In this document: positions 1 to 5,681 of the stretch, piece by piece
Layout of the letters: each line of letters opens with the position of its first letter
Numbering within the stretch: the first letter of the stretch is position 1
Source: Nitrospirota bacterium
GTDB taxonomy: Bacteria; Nitrospirota; Nitrospiria; Nitrospirales; Nitrospiraceae
DNA length: 9,711 nt
NCBI GenBank assembly: GCA_016195505.1
Contig: JACPZN010000348.1
Coordinates: 1 to 9,711, forward strand
Direction: 5' to 3'
Notes under the pieces: generated by a model
Database searches by the model: none
What the model was told of the DNA's origin: nothing
What the model saw: the letters and a program-made list of their open reading frames with translations, nothing else
Made by a program: the position numbers and the translations under genes

Positions 1-784
1 CCGTCTTGGTCCGGGCGATCGCCTCACGCGCATGATCGAACGCAAACAGCGTCTGCCCTTTCTTAAACAGGGGCGTGTCCGGAGAGTTGAGATACTTGGG
101 CATGCCCTCGCCCAAGACGCGGCCGCCGAATCCCACCACGCGCTTGCGTAGATCGGTGATCGTGAACATCACCCGCGCACGAAACCGATCGTAGTACCCG
201 GACCCACTGTCTCGCGCCACCACGAGACCTGCCGCTGCCAGGTCGCCATGGGCAAACCCCTGTTTGACAAGCGCCCTGAGTAAACCATCCCATTCGGCCG
301 GTGCGACACCGATCCCAAATTGATCGATCGTTGTTTGCTGAATCCCACGACCCGCCAGATACTCGCGAGCGCCAAGACCGATTCGTTCATCGCGCAGATT
401 CTGCTGGAACCAGGCAGCGGCGGCTTGGTTGAGCTGCTCAACCCGATTGGTCTGCGCCGCCCGAGGCCCAACATGGGCGGCGGCTTCCTCAACCTCGATT
501 CCAACCTTTCGGCCGAGATCGCGCACCACCTCTGGGAAACTCCCACCGGTAATCCGGGTCAGAAACGTGAACACATTCCCACCGGCGCCGCAGCCAAAAC
601 AATGAAAAATCTGCCTGGATGGACTGACCGTGAATGACGGGCTCTTCTCCTGGTGGAAGGGACACAAGCCCTTGAGATTCTGACCGACCTTGCTCAAGGA
701 CACGTGATGGCTCACGATGTCGGCAATATCGATCCGATCCCTAATCTGATTGATAATCTCGTCAGAAATCAAGCCTCGGCCCAC
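1..784 (-). CDS. dnaG: DNA primase DnaG, N-terminal part (runs off the window)
   Basis: DnaG makes the RNA primers for lagging-strand synthesis and works with the replicative helicase. The first 261 codons are visible and the 3' end lies beyond base 1. A CHC2 zinc-ribbon is complete: C41-P-F-H44, then C62-F-G-C65, with the family's usual spacing. The RNA-polymerase core follows, including the conserved YLNSPDTPLFKKG stretch at about residues 230-243. The window ends just before the Toprim catalytic motif would be expected. I chose the GTG start at 784 because an in-frame TAA lies 18 bases upstream, no other start codon lies between, and AGGAG sits 11 bases ahead. A TTG at 772 is the only close alternative. 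The gene has its own promoter and leader, separate from the his genes upstream. Family identity is clear; the start is fairly sure. Confidence 0.95.
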   Translation of the reverse strand, partial: MGRGLISDEIINQIRDRIDIADIVSHHVSLSKVGQNLKGLCPFHQEKSPSFTVSPSRQIFHCFGCGAGGNVFTFLTRITGGSFPEVVRDLGRKVGIEVEEAAAHVGPRAAQTNRVEQLNQAAAAWFQQNLRDERIGLGAREYLAGRGIQQTTIDQFGIGVAPAEWDGLLRALVKQGFAHGDLAAAGLVVARDSGSGYYDRFRARVMFTITDLRKRVVGFGGRVLGEGMPKYLNSPDTPLFKKGQTLFAFDHAREAIARTKT

Positions 785-800
785 GAGAGTCGCAGCTCCT

Positions 801-841
801 ACTTACCCGTCTCGCACGACCGGACGAGTCGGTTACTAAGT
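801..841 (-). other. Imperfect hairpin in the dnaG 5' leader
   Basis: ACTTACCCGTCTCG (801-814) and CGAGTCGGTTACTAAGT (825-841) can pair: ACTTA with TAAGT, CCG with CGG, and CTCG with CGAG, with one mismatch and a 3-base bulge. The fold would lie between the predicted transcription start and the AGGAG ribosome site. It has no U-run, so it is not a terminator. It could affect mRNA stability or translation; no known riboswitch is recognised. Confidence 0.4.
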
Positions 842-853
842 GATCGGATTAAT

Positions 854-863
854 TGACCGGTCA
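854..863. promoter_or_regulatory. Perfect 10-bp palindrome at the expected dnaG transcription start
   Basis: TGACCGGTCA reads the same on both strands. It touches the -10 box and covers the expected start point, where a repressor dimer could bind. A perfect 10-base palindrome can arise by chance, so a role as operator is inferred from position only. Confidence 0.3.
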
Positions 864-892
864 GGGTAACAGACGGCTTGAAAATCTGTCAA
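863..892 (-). promoter_or_regulatory. Predicted sigma70-type promoter of dnaG
   Basis: On the minus strand a perfect -35 TTGACA (887-892) is followed after 18 bases by TACCCT (863-868). The latter keeps the key T, A and final T of a -10 box and has an extended-10 TG just ahead (TGTTACCCT). It lies in the 123-base gap between the HisIE-HIT stop and the dnaG start, pointing into dnaG. Transcription would begin near 856, giving a leader of about 70 bases. Confidence 0.6.
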
Positions 893-907
893 TTCTGAAG
901 AATGCCA

Positions 908-1867
908 TCAGCCGGGAGGCCAATGCATATGCCGGCCACCCATCACATGGAAATGCAGGTGGAACACCGTCTGGCCTCCGTCTCGTCCGGTATTCCCAAT
1001 GAGGCGGAAACCTGGTTCAGACAGACCTTTGTCTTTTGCGATTCTTGTGCAGGTCAGCAAGAGTCGAGCGAGCAGCGCCTGGTCGGCTTCGCCAAGATCT
1101 TGCACGGACTCCACATGTCGTTTAGGAATGACCAGCGTGTGAACGGGAGCCTGCGGGTTGATATCGTCGAACGCCAGGGTGTGCTCGTCCTGATACACAA
1201 TCTTGGCAGGGATACGCCCAGATTTGCCGAACCGTTTGCCCAGTTCCTGATAGATCTCCTGAAGCGCCATATCGTGATAGCCCAAGACTATGAGCGTATG
1301 GAAAAACAGGTCGGCGACTTCATAGACAATCTCTTCTTTCTTTCCGCCTTTTGATGCCAGCAACACTTCCCCGGCTTCTTCCGCGACTTTTTTGAGGATC
1401 TTGTCGTGGCCCCCCTCGAACAGCTTCGTCGTGTAGGAGCCGGCTTGCGGATTCGCGCGGCGATTCTGAATCGTCCTCAGGACTCCTTCGAGAATCCCAC
1501 CGAACGCATCTTGCGTTGTTGGTTCACCGATCCGGCCCTGTTCGTCGAGTCTTGAAAAGAAACAGGCTCGTTCGCCCGTGTGGCATGTCGGTCCGACCGG
1601 CTGAGCCTTCACCAGGATGGTGTCCCGATCGCAGTCAATGAAGAGTTCCTTCACGTGCAGCTTATGGCCGGATGTTTCACCTTTTTCCCAGAGCTTCTTG
1701 CGTGACCGACTCCAGAAGTGCACGGTCTTTGTGGCGAGCGTTTCGGCAATCGCCTCTTGATTCATATAGCCGAGCATAAGCACGGTCCCGTCCAGCCAAT
1801 CCTGAACGACAGCAGGAAGAAGGCCTTGTTCGTCGAACTTGAACTGATTCATCGGTGCCTGGTTCAT
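908..1867 (-). CDS. hisIE: HisI-HisE-HIT fusion: phosphoribosyl-AMP cyclohydrolase / phosphoribosyl-ATP pyrophosphatase with a C-terminal HIT domain
   Basis: This 319-residue protein has three domains. HisI (about 1-115) opens the adenine ring of PR-AMP; it shows the W52-S-R-S-R and KGETSG motifs, D78-C-D-R-D82, and the zinc cysteines C79, C95 and C102. HisE (about 122-217) removes pyrophosphate from PR-ATP; it shows the EEAGE metal-binding helix at 163-167 and a later EVAD. From R218 to the end the sequence is a HinT-type HIT domain, with H303-L-H-F-H307-V-M (middle His expected to be catalytic) and the usual HWPPG-like end. The normal first ~12 HinT residues (often CIFCKI-like) are missing, and no internal start with a ribosome site is seen, so the HIT part can be made only as a fusion. 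The start lies 4 bases after the hisF stop; M6 is an alternative. HisI and HisE are secure; what the HIT domain acts on is unknown. Confidence 0.93.
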   Translation of the reverse strand: MNQAPMNQFKFDEQGLLPAVVQDWLDGTVLMLGYMNQEAIAETLATKTVHFWSRSRKKLWEKGETSGHKLHVKELFIDCDRDTILVKAQPVGPTCHTGERACFFSRLDEQGRIGEPTTQDAFGGILEGVLRTIQNRRANPQAGSYTTKLFEGGHDKILKKVAEEAGEVLLASKGGKKEEIVYEVADLFFHTLIVLGYHDMALQEIYQELGKRFGKSGRIPAKIVYQDEHTLAFDDINPQAPVHTLVIPKRHVESVQDLGEADQALLARLLLTCTRIAKDKGLSEPGFRLIGNTGRDGGQTVFHLHFHVMGGRHMHWPPG

Positions 1868-1871
1868 CCGC

Positions 1872-2654
1872 TTATGCCACCTGCGCAGCGTAATCCGATC
1901 GCACTGGAATGCCGCGCTCTCTCAAATACGCCTTCGCCTGCGGGATCGTAAAGGTCCGGAAGTGAAAAATCGAGGCGGCTAACACCGCATCAGCTTTCCC
2001 TTTGGCAAACCCGTCATAGAGATGCTCAAGCGTCCCGACTCCGCCTGACGCAATGACAGGAATCGACACCGCTCCGGACACTGCAGCCGTCAGACCAAGG
2101 TCATATCCGCTTTGCTGGCCGTCCTGATCCATGCTCGTCAATAAGATCTCACCGGCACCGTACTGTTCCATCCGCTCCGCCCACTCGATGGCGTCAAGTC
2201 CAGTCGAGTTCCGCCCACCATGCGTGAAGACTTCCCACCGGCCAGCCGTGGCACTTCGCTTGGCATCGATGGCGACCACAATGCACTGGGTGCCGAATCG
2301 TTGAGCAGCCTCTTTGACAACTTCGGGCCGCTGGACTGCCGCTGTATTGATACTCACCTTATCAGCCCCAGCATTCAACAGAGCCCGAATGTCATCGAGC
2401 GTCCGCACGCCGCCGCCGACTGTCACCGGCATAAACACACACGCAGCCGTCTGCTCGACTACATCGATGATCGTCTTGCGGTTCTCATGCGATGCTGTGA
2501 TATCGAGAAAGCAGAGTTCGTCCGCCCCTTCGCGATCATAGACCGCCGCTACTTCGACCGGATTACCGGCATCACGGAGATTTACAAAGCTCACGCCTTT
2601 GACCACACGGCCATCTTTGACATCCAGACAGGGAATGATGCGTTTCGTCAACAT
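1872..2654 (-). CDS. hisF: Imidazole glycerol phosphate synthase, cyclase subunit HisF
   Basis: HisF uses ammonia supplied by HisH to turn PRFAR into imidazole glycerol phosphate and AICAR, linking histidine and purine synthesis. The 260-residue product is a (beta/alpha)8 barrel close to the usual ~253-residue length. The two catalytic aspartates are present, D11 in PCLDVKDGRVVKG and D130 in VAIDAKR. The phosphate-binding loops VGGGVRT and IASGGVG are also visible. I start at ATG 2654 because this puts D11 and D130 at their standard positions. A longer reading from TTG 2681 adds nine residues of non-family sequence that run into the AT-rich repeat. The ribosome site is weak (CGGGA). hisF follows hisA after a 104-base spacer, while hisIE follows only 4 bases later. 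Confidence 0.96.
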   Translation of the reverse strand: MLTKRIIPCLDVKDGRVVKGVSFVNLRDAGNPVEVAAVYDREGADELCFLDITASHENRKTIIDVVEQTAACVFMPVTVGGGVRTLDDIRALLNAGADKVSINTAAVQRPEVVKEAAQRFGTQCIVVAIDAKRSATAGRWEVFTHGGRNSTGLDAIEWAERMEQYGAGEILLTSMDQDGQQSGYDLGLTAAVSGAVSIPVIASGGVGTLEHLYDGFAKGKADAVLAASIFHFRTFTIPQAKAYLRERGIPVRSDYAAQVA

Positions 2655-2681
2655 GGCGTCCCGACTACGAGGAAAATTCAA

Positions 2682-2755
2682 AATGTAAAAGTAAAAATTG
2701 ATGCCGACCGTCTCCCATACCTCACTTTTGCCTCTTACACTTTTACTTTTTCATT
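2682..2755. repeat. AT-rich long inverted repeat between hisA and hisF
   Basis: AATGTAAAAGTAAAA (2682-2696) and TTTTACTTTTTCATT (2741-2755) are inverted copies matching at 14 of 15 positions, separated by 44 bases. The arms are almost pure A/T in an otherwise GC-rich window, and short units such as TTTTAC recur within them. The right arm begins 3 bases after the hisA stop and the left arm ends 27 bases before the hisF start. In RNA it could fold as a stable hairpin between the two genes. It resembles a dispersed intergenic repeat rather than a classic terminator, since the stem has little GC. No coding sequence is seen here. Confidence 0.6.
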
Positions 2756-2758
2756 GTT

Positions 2759-3478
2759 TCAAGAGGCTGCCTTGAGCGCCTCTTGAAAATCCAGCTTCCC
2801 ATCGAAGAGGGCTTTGCCCACGATCGCCCCTTCGATCCTCGGACCGAGTGACCGCACAGCTCGGAGGTCCTCCGGACGAGTGATCCCTCCAGAGGCAATC
2901 ACCGGAAACGACGAAAATTCCACCACTTCTTTCAACGCCGGAAGATTCGGCCCGCTCAGCATGCCGTCGCGCGAGATGTCGGTATAGATCACCGCTCCGA
3001 TCTGATAACCCGATAATTTCTTTAGCAAGTCGATCGCTTTGATGTCCGACACCGCAGTCCAGCCCTTCACGGCGATCTTGCCGTCACGTGCATCGAGGCC
3101 GAGTAGAATCCGGCGCGGGAATTCTTGACAGGCCTGTTCGAGAAAAGCTCGGTCTGTGAGCGCGGCAGTGCCGAGCACCACGCGCGACACACCGGCGTTG
3201 AGATACCGCCGAACCGTTTCGAGGGTCCTGATGCCGCCGCCGACCTGAACTTTCACACTCACCGCCTTCATCACGGCTTCGATCTGCGGCAGATTGCGAG
3301 GCTCGCCCTCGACCGCGCCGTTCAGATCGACCACATGAATCACGCTCGCCCCGCTCTGTTGCCATTTGCGCGCAACCCCGGCCACATCGTCCGAATAGAC
3401 CGTCTCCGCCGCCATATCGCCTTGACGCAATCGGACGCAACGTCCATCCTTCAAATCGATTGCAGGAATCACCAGCAT
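2759..3478 (-). CDS. hisA: ProFAR isomerase HisA
   Basis: HisA opens the ribose ring of ProFAR by an Amadori rearrangement to give PRFAR, the substrate of HisF/HisH. At 239 residues it has the family's normal length and barrel layout. Visible marks are D8 in PAIDLKDGRCVRL, the VVDLNGA strand near 50, phosphate loop VQVGGGIRT (78-85), D129 in GLDARDG, T166-D-I-S-R-D-G and IASGGI. D8 and D129 match the catalytic pair of the family. It starts 7 bases after the lipoprotein gene's stop, and its ribosome site (GGGGGAG) lies inside that gene's last codons. It is followed by the AT-rich inverted repeat before hisF. Confidence 0.96.
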   Translation of the reverse strand: MLVIPAIDLKDGRCVRLRQGDMAAETVYSDDVAGVARKWQQSGASVIHVVDLNGAVEGEPRNLPQIEAVMKAVSVKVQVGGGIRTLETVRRYLNAGVSRVVLGTAALTDRAFLEQACQEFPRRILLGLDARDGKIAVKGWTAVSDIKAIDLLKKLSGYQIGAVIYTDISRDGMLSGPNLPALKEVVEFSSFPVIASGGITRPEDLRAVRSLGPRIEGAIVGKALFDGKLDFQEALKAAS

Positions 3479-3485
3479 GTTACTT

Positions 3486-4223
3486 CTATTCTCCCCCGCC
3501 GAACGGAAACTCCTTCACGATCTCATCGACACCGTACTCTGCAAGTTCTCCCGCCGTCACGAATGCCCATCGTTGCAAAAAACCCATCAAGTCTTCGCTC
3601 ATGGGTCGCTGCCGCTCAAAATAGTCTCCAACCCACAGCACTTGTCCGTCGCCAGCCACGACTTTCACTTCAAATCCCACCGAGGCGGGAGGACTCGCAC
3701 CGAGCCGGTTACCAACTCGTTCTTGATAGACCAAGACCTGGCCGATCAATGCCGCATCGACCTTCAGTTCTTTCGCAATCGCCGCCGCAGTCGTCTCCGG
3801 TGTCGCTTTCGCCGGCAAGACCACATTCGGTGCAGCCTTCACAGAGTCGCCGGGAGATAACACGCGGACTCCCTCGCGCGACTGGAGCCGCTTCCAAAAC
3901 AACTGAGTCACTTTTTCTGCCGCATAATCCGGCACTGTAAAAGTCTGCTTGGGCGGCGGTTCCGCGCTCAAGGGAACGGACATGGAGATATCCGACCGAA
4001 GGACGCTCTCCGGCGTCGAAAACAATAGATCGCCTTGATTCCGCACCTGCGGCGTCGCCATCGAAGTGAACGGCATCAAGGCGATTGATTGAATCTTGTA
4101 GCGGGACAGTTCATTGGACGACTTCGTCGTGACTTTTGATCCGCTGCAACCAGCACCGACCGCCACCGCAAGCACCAAACCGCTCATGATCCTGAGCATG
4201 CGAGTAAGGGGGATGTGCAGCAT
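3486..4223 (-). CDS. Predicted lipoprotein of unknown function, CsgG/GNA1162-like layout
   Basis: The 245-residue product begins with a basic start and hydrophobic stretch (LVLAVAVGAG), then C26-S-G-S, a probable lipoprotein cleavage site with Cys as the first mature residue. Serine after the Cys suggests outer-membrane placement. The mature part has an early strand SIALMPF, a middle AAAIAKELKVDAALIGQVLV, and a strand-rich VGFEVKVVAGDGQVLWVGDY. That order recalls small envelope lipoproteins with a CsgG/GNA1162-like fold, which is a guess from pattern only. I chose ATG 4223 because it overlaps the hisH stop by one base (TGATG), a typical coupled start. The frame stays open far upstream through hisH, but that sequence is not protein-like. 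No link to histidine synthesis is seen beyond shared transcription. Confidence 0.8.
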   Translation of the reverse strand: MLHIPLTRMLRIMSGLVLAVAVGAGCSGSKVTTKSSNELSRYKIQSIALMPFTSMATPQVRNQGDLLFSTPESVLRSDISMSVPLSAEPPPKQTFTVPDYAAEKVTQLFWKRLQSREGVRVLSPGDSVKAAPNVVLPAKATPETTAAAIAKELKVDAALIGQVLVYQERVGNRLGASPPASVGFEVKVVAGDGQVLWVGDYFERQRPMSEDLMGFLQRWAFVTAGELAEYGVDEIVKEFPFGGGE

Positions 4224-4837
4224 CACTTCCATGCTCCAAAATTTTTGATCAATTGCAGCCCAACCGCCTGGCTTTTCTCCGGATGGAACTGGCAGGCCAC
4301 GATATTGTCCTTCCAAATGCTCGACACGAACGGAATGCCGTAGGTCGTCGTCGTCGCAGCTATCTGCTTGTCGCTGGGATCCACGAAATAGGAATGAACA
4401 AAGTACCAATTGGACCCGTCTGCAATCGTCTCGAACAACGGACATTTTCTTTGAACGTTGACCTGATTCCAGCCCATGTGCGGTACTTTCAACGCCGGAT
4501 CGATCGCGAACCGTCGGACCCTGCCTGGGATGATGCCGAGTCCCTTGTGTGTCCCAAACTCTTCGCTTTCCGTAAACAGCAGCTGAAGCCCGAGACAAAT
4601 TCCCAGAAACGGTTTCCCCGATTGGATTGTCGCCCGGACAGGCTCGATCAATCCATAGCGATCCAAATTCGCCATGCAATCGCCGAACGCGCCAACACCA
4701 GGCAAGACCACGTGGCTGGCGTTTCCGATCACCCGCGCATCGCGCGTTACCAGCGCCTGGTGCTCCACCACCTCAAAGGCCTTGGAGACACTGCGGAGAT
4801 TACCCATGCCGTAGTCGATAATCGCAATCATAGCCAT
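4223..4837 (-). CDS. hisH: Imidazole glycerol phosphate synthase, glutaminase subunit HisH
   Basis: HisH splits glutamine and channels ammonia to HisF. The 204-residue protein is a class I glutamine amidotransferase with all parts in place: IIDYGMGNLRSV at the N-terminus, PGVGAFGDCM near 46-55, nucleophile C81 in LGICLGLQLL, and H185 and E187 in CQFHPEKS. The start is uncertain between ATG 4837 and ATG 4831; the family usually begins close to IIDYG, so both fit. Neither has a clear ribosome site of its own (CCTCCATGA lies just ahead). The second ATG shares ATGA with the stop of a 22-codon ORF upstream, so translation may be coupled. The 3' end overlaps the lipoprotein start by one base. Confidence 0.96.
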   Translation of the reverse strand: MAMIAIIDYGMGNLRSVSKAFEVVEHQALVTRDARVIGNASHVVLPGVGAFGDCMANLDRYGLIEPVRATIQSGKPFLGICLGLQLLFTESEEFGTHKGLGIIPGRVRRFAIDPALKVPHMGWNQVNVQRKCPLFETIADGSNWYFVHSYFVDPSDKQIAATTTTYGIPFVSSIWKDNIVACQFHPEKSQAVGLQLIKNFGAWK

Positions 4838-4896
4838 TTCATGGAGGCGAGAGGCGCGGAGTTACTGGCTAGAGGAAAGATTCTCGCTCTTTTCAT
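4828..4896 (-). CDS. Possible 22-codon leader ORF coupled to hisH
   Basis: An ATG at 4896 has AGAGG eight bases upstream (AGAGGTGTGAGGCATG), the best ribosome site near hisH. It encodes 22 residues starting MKRARIFPLA and ending ASMKWL, and its TGA overlaps the in-frame ATG at 4831 of hisH as ATGA. It has no run of His codons, so it is not a classic his attenuator peptide. It may only serve to load ribosomes onto hisH. It may also be a chance reading of a repeat-derived spacer, since the sequence holds CCTC/GAGG-type short repeats. The rest of the 235-base hisB-hisH spacer holds the terminator below and no convincing promoter. Confidence 0.35.
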   Translation of the reverse strand: MKRARIFPLASNSAPLASMKWL

Positions 4897-5009
4897 GCCT
4901 CACACCTCTTGAAACCTTGCCTAAGGTCGTAACAATACCTTAACTTGATGTATCCTGCTACTGGAACAAAAGTGACGGTTTCCTGTCCCTGGATCTCTTC
5001 CCGAAACTA

Positions 5010-5041
5010 GAAAGGCAGGCTGCTGTTCGCGCCTGCCTTTC
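5010..5041 (-). terminator. Hairpin terminator after hisB
   Basis: GAAAGGCAGGC and GCCTGCCTTTC form a perfect 11-bp stem around a 10-base loop. On the minus strand it starts 31 bases after the hisB stop and is followed by TAGTTTCGGG, a poor U-run. The strong GC core and position support a Rho-independent terminator, perhaps leaky, that separates the prfA-to-hisB unit from hisH onward. Because the stem is symmetrical it could also act from the other strand. Confidence 0.6.
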
Positions 5042-5072
5042 CAATTCTTCCCAAACTTCCAGAAATTCAGTC

Positions 5073-5681
5073 TTACAGCATCCCCTTCGTCGACAAGACC
5101 TTTCCCGCCAACCGTTCTTCCAACATGGTGGCCTGATCGAGCGCCTTGGCCAGCGCCTTGAAGATGGCTTCCATAATGTGGTGCGGGTTGCGGCCATACA
5201 TGAGATTCACATGGAGATTGAGTCCGCCGTGAGTGACGAAGGCTTGGAAGAAATCTTCGAACAGTCCGAGGTCGAAGGCCTTGATCTTCCGGTCCGGCAA
5301 ATTGACGTTGTAGACGAGGAATGGCCGGCCGCTGAGATCGACGGTCACCTGGGCCAGCGTTTCATCGAGCGGCGCTGAGGCAAACCCGAACCGCTTGATC
5401 CCCGCCTTCTCACCCAACGCCTGATGCAGGGCCTTGCCCATGACGATGCCGACGTCTTCCACCGTGTGGTGTTCGTCGATATCGATGTCGCCCTTCGCCT
5501 GCACCATCAGATCGAAGAACCCATGCTTGGAGAGCAGCTCCAGCATATGGTCGAAGAACCGAATCCCGGTGTCGATCTTTCCCTGCCCCGAGCCGTCCAG
5601 CGTCCATTCGACACGGATATCGGTTTCCTTCGTGGCGCGTTGAACACTTGCTTGACGCGGAGCCGATCCGTTCTTCTTCAT
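5073..5681 (-). CDS. hisB: Imidazoleglycerol-phosphate dehydratase HisB (single-function form)
   Basis: HisB removes water from imidazole glycerol phosphate to give imidazole acetol phosphate. The 202-residue protein is the dehydratase alone. It lacks the N-terminal histidinol-phosphatase domain found in enteric bacteria, so that phosphatase must be encoded elsewhere. The two manganese-binding His motifs are intact: DEHHTVEDVG (69-78) and the second, PHHIMEA (166-172). DHMLELLSKHG (44-54) is also typical. The N-terminus is about eight residues longer than usual, but the start is fixed by the ATGA overlap with the hisD stop. It is the last gene before the hairpin at 5010-5041. Confidence 0.97.
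   Translation of the reverse strand: MKKNGSAPRQASVQRATKETDIRVEWTLDGSGQGKIDTGIRFFDHMLELLSKHGFFDLMVQAKGDIDIDEHHTVEDVGIVMGKALHQALGEKAGIKRFGFASAPLDETLAQVTVDLSGRPFLVYNVNLPDRKIKAFDLGLFEDFFQAFVTHGGLNLHVNLMYGRNPHHIMEAIFKALAKALDQATMLEERLAGKVLSTKGML

Noticed and set aside
853..858. Plus-strand TTGACC as a promoter -35 box
   Set aside because: It is one half of the palindrome at 854-863, and no plus-strand gene lies downstream.
2655..2681. TTG start for hisF adding nine residues
   Set aside because: The added residues are not found in the family, no ribosome site precedes the TTG, and ATG 2654 puts D11 and D130 at the standard positions.
2220..2786. Plus-strand open frame of 188 codons opposite hisF
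   Set aside because: Antisense to hisF and running into the AT-rich repeat; no domain-like sequence or ribosome site.
3125..3940. Plus-strand open frame of 271 codons opposite hisA and the lipoprotein gene
   Set aside because: It spans the antisense of two genes, its product is rich in Arg, His, Pro and Ser with no motif, and it has no ribosome site. It is a by-product of high GC.
4224..4679. Upstream extension of the lipoprotein reading frame to 397 codons
   Set aside because: The extra 152 codons overlap hisH in another frame, are not protein-like, and would bury the signal peptide that begins at 4223.
4253..4912. Plus-strand open frame of 219 codons opposite hisH
   Set aside because: It lies wholly antisense to a secure gene and its leader and shows no family pattern.
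4838..4930. Short CCTC/GAGG-type repeats in the hisB-hisH spacer
   Set aside because: The units are too short and irregular to call a repeat array from one window; similar words also occur in the hisA-hisF spacer, but this needs a genome-wide count.
4897..5009. Promoter for hisH (TATTGT as a possible -10 box)
   Set aside because: No acceptable -35 box lies at 16-18 bases from it, and no extended -10 TG is present.
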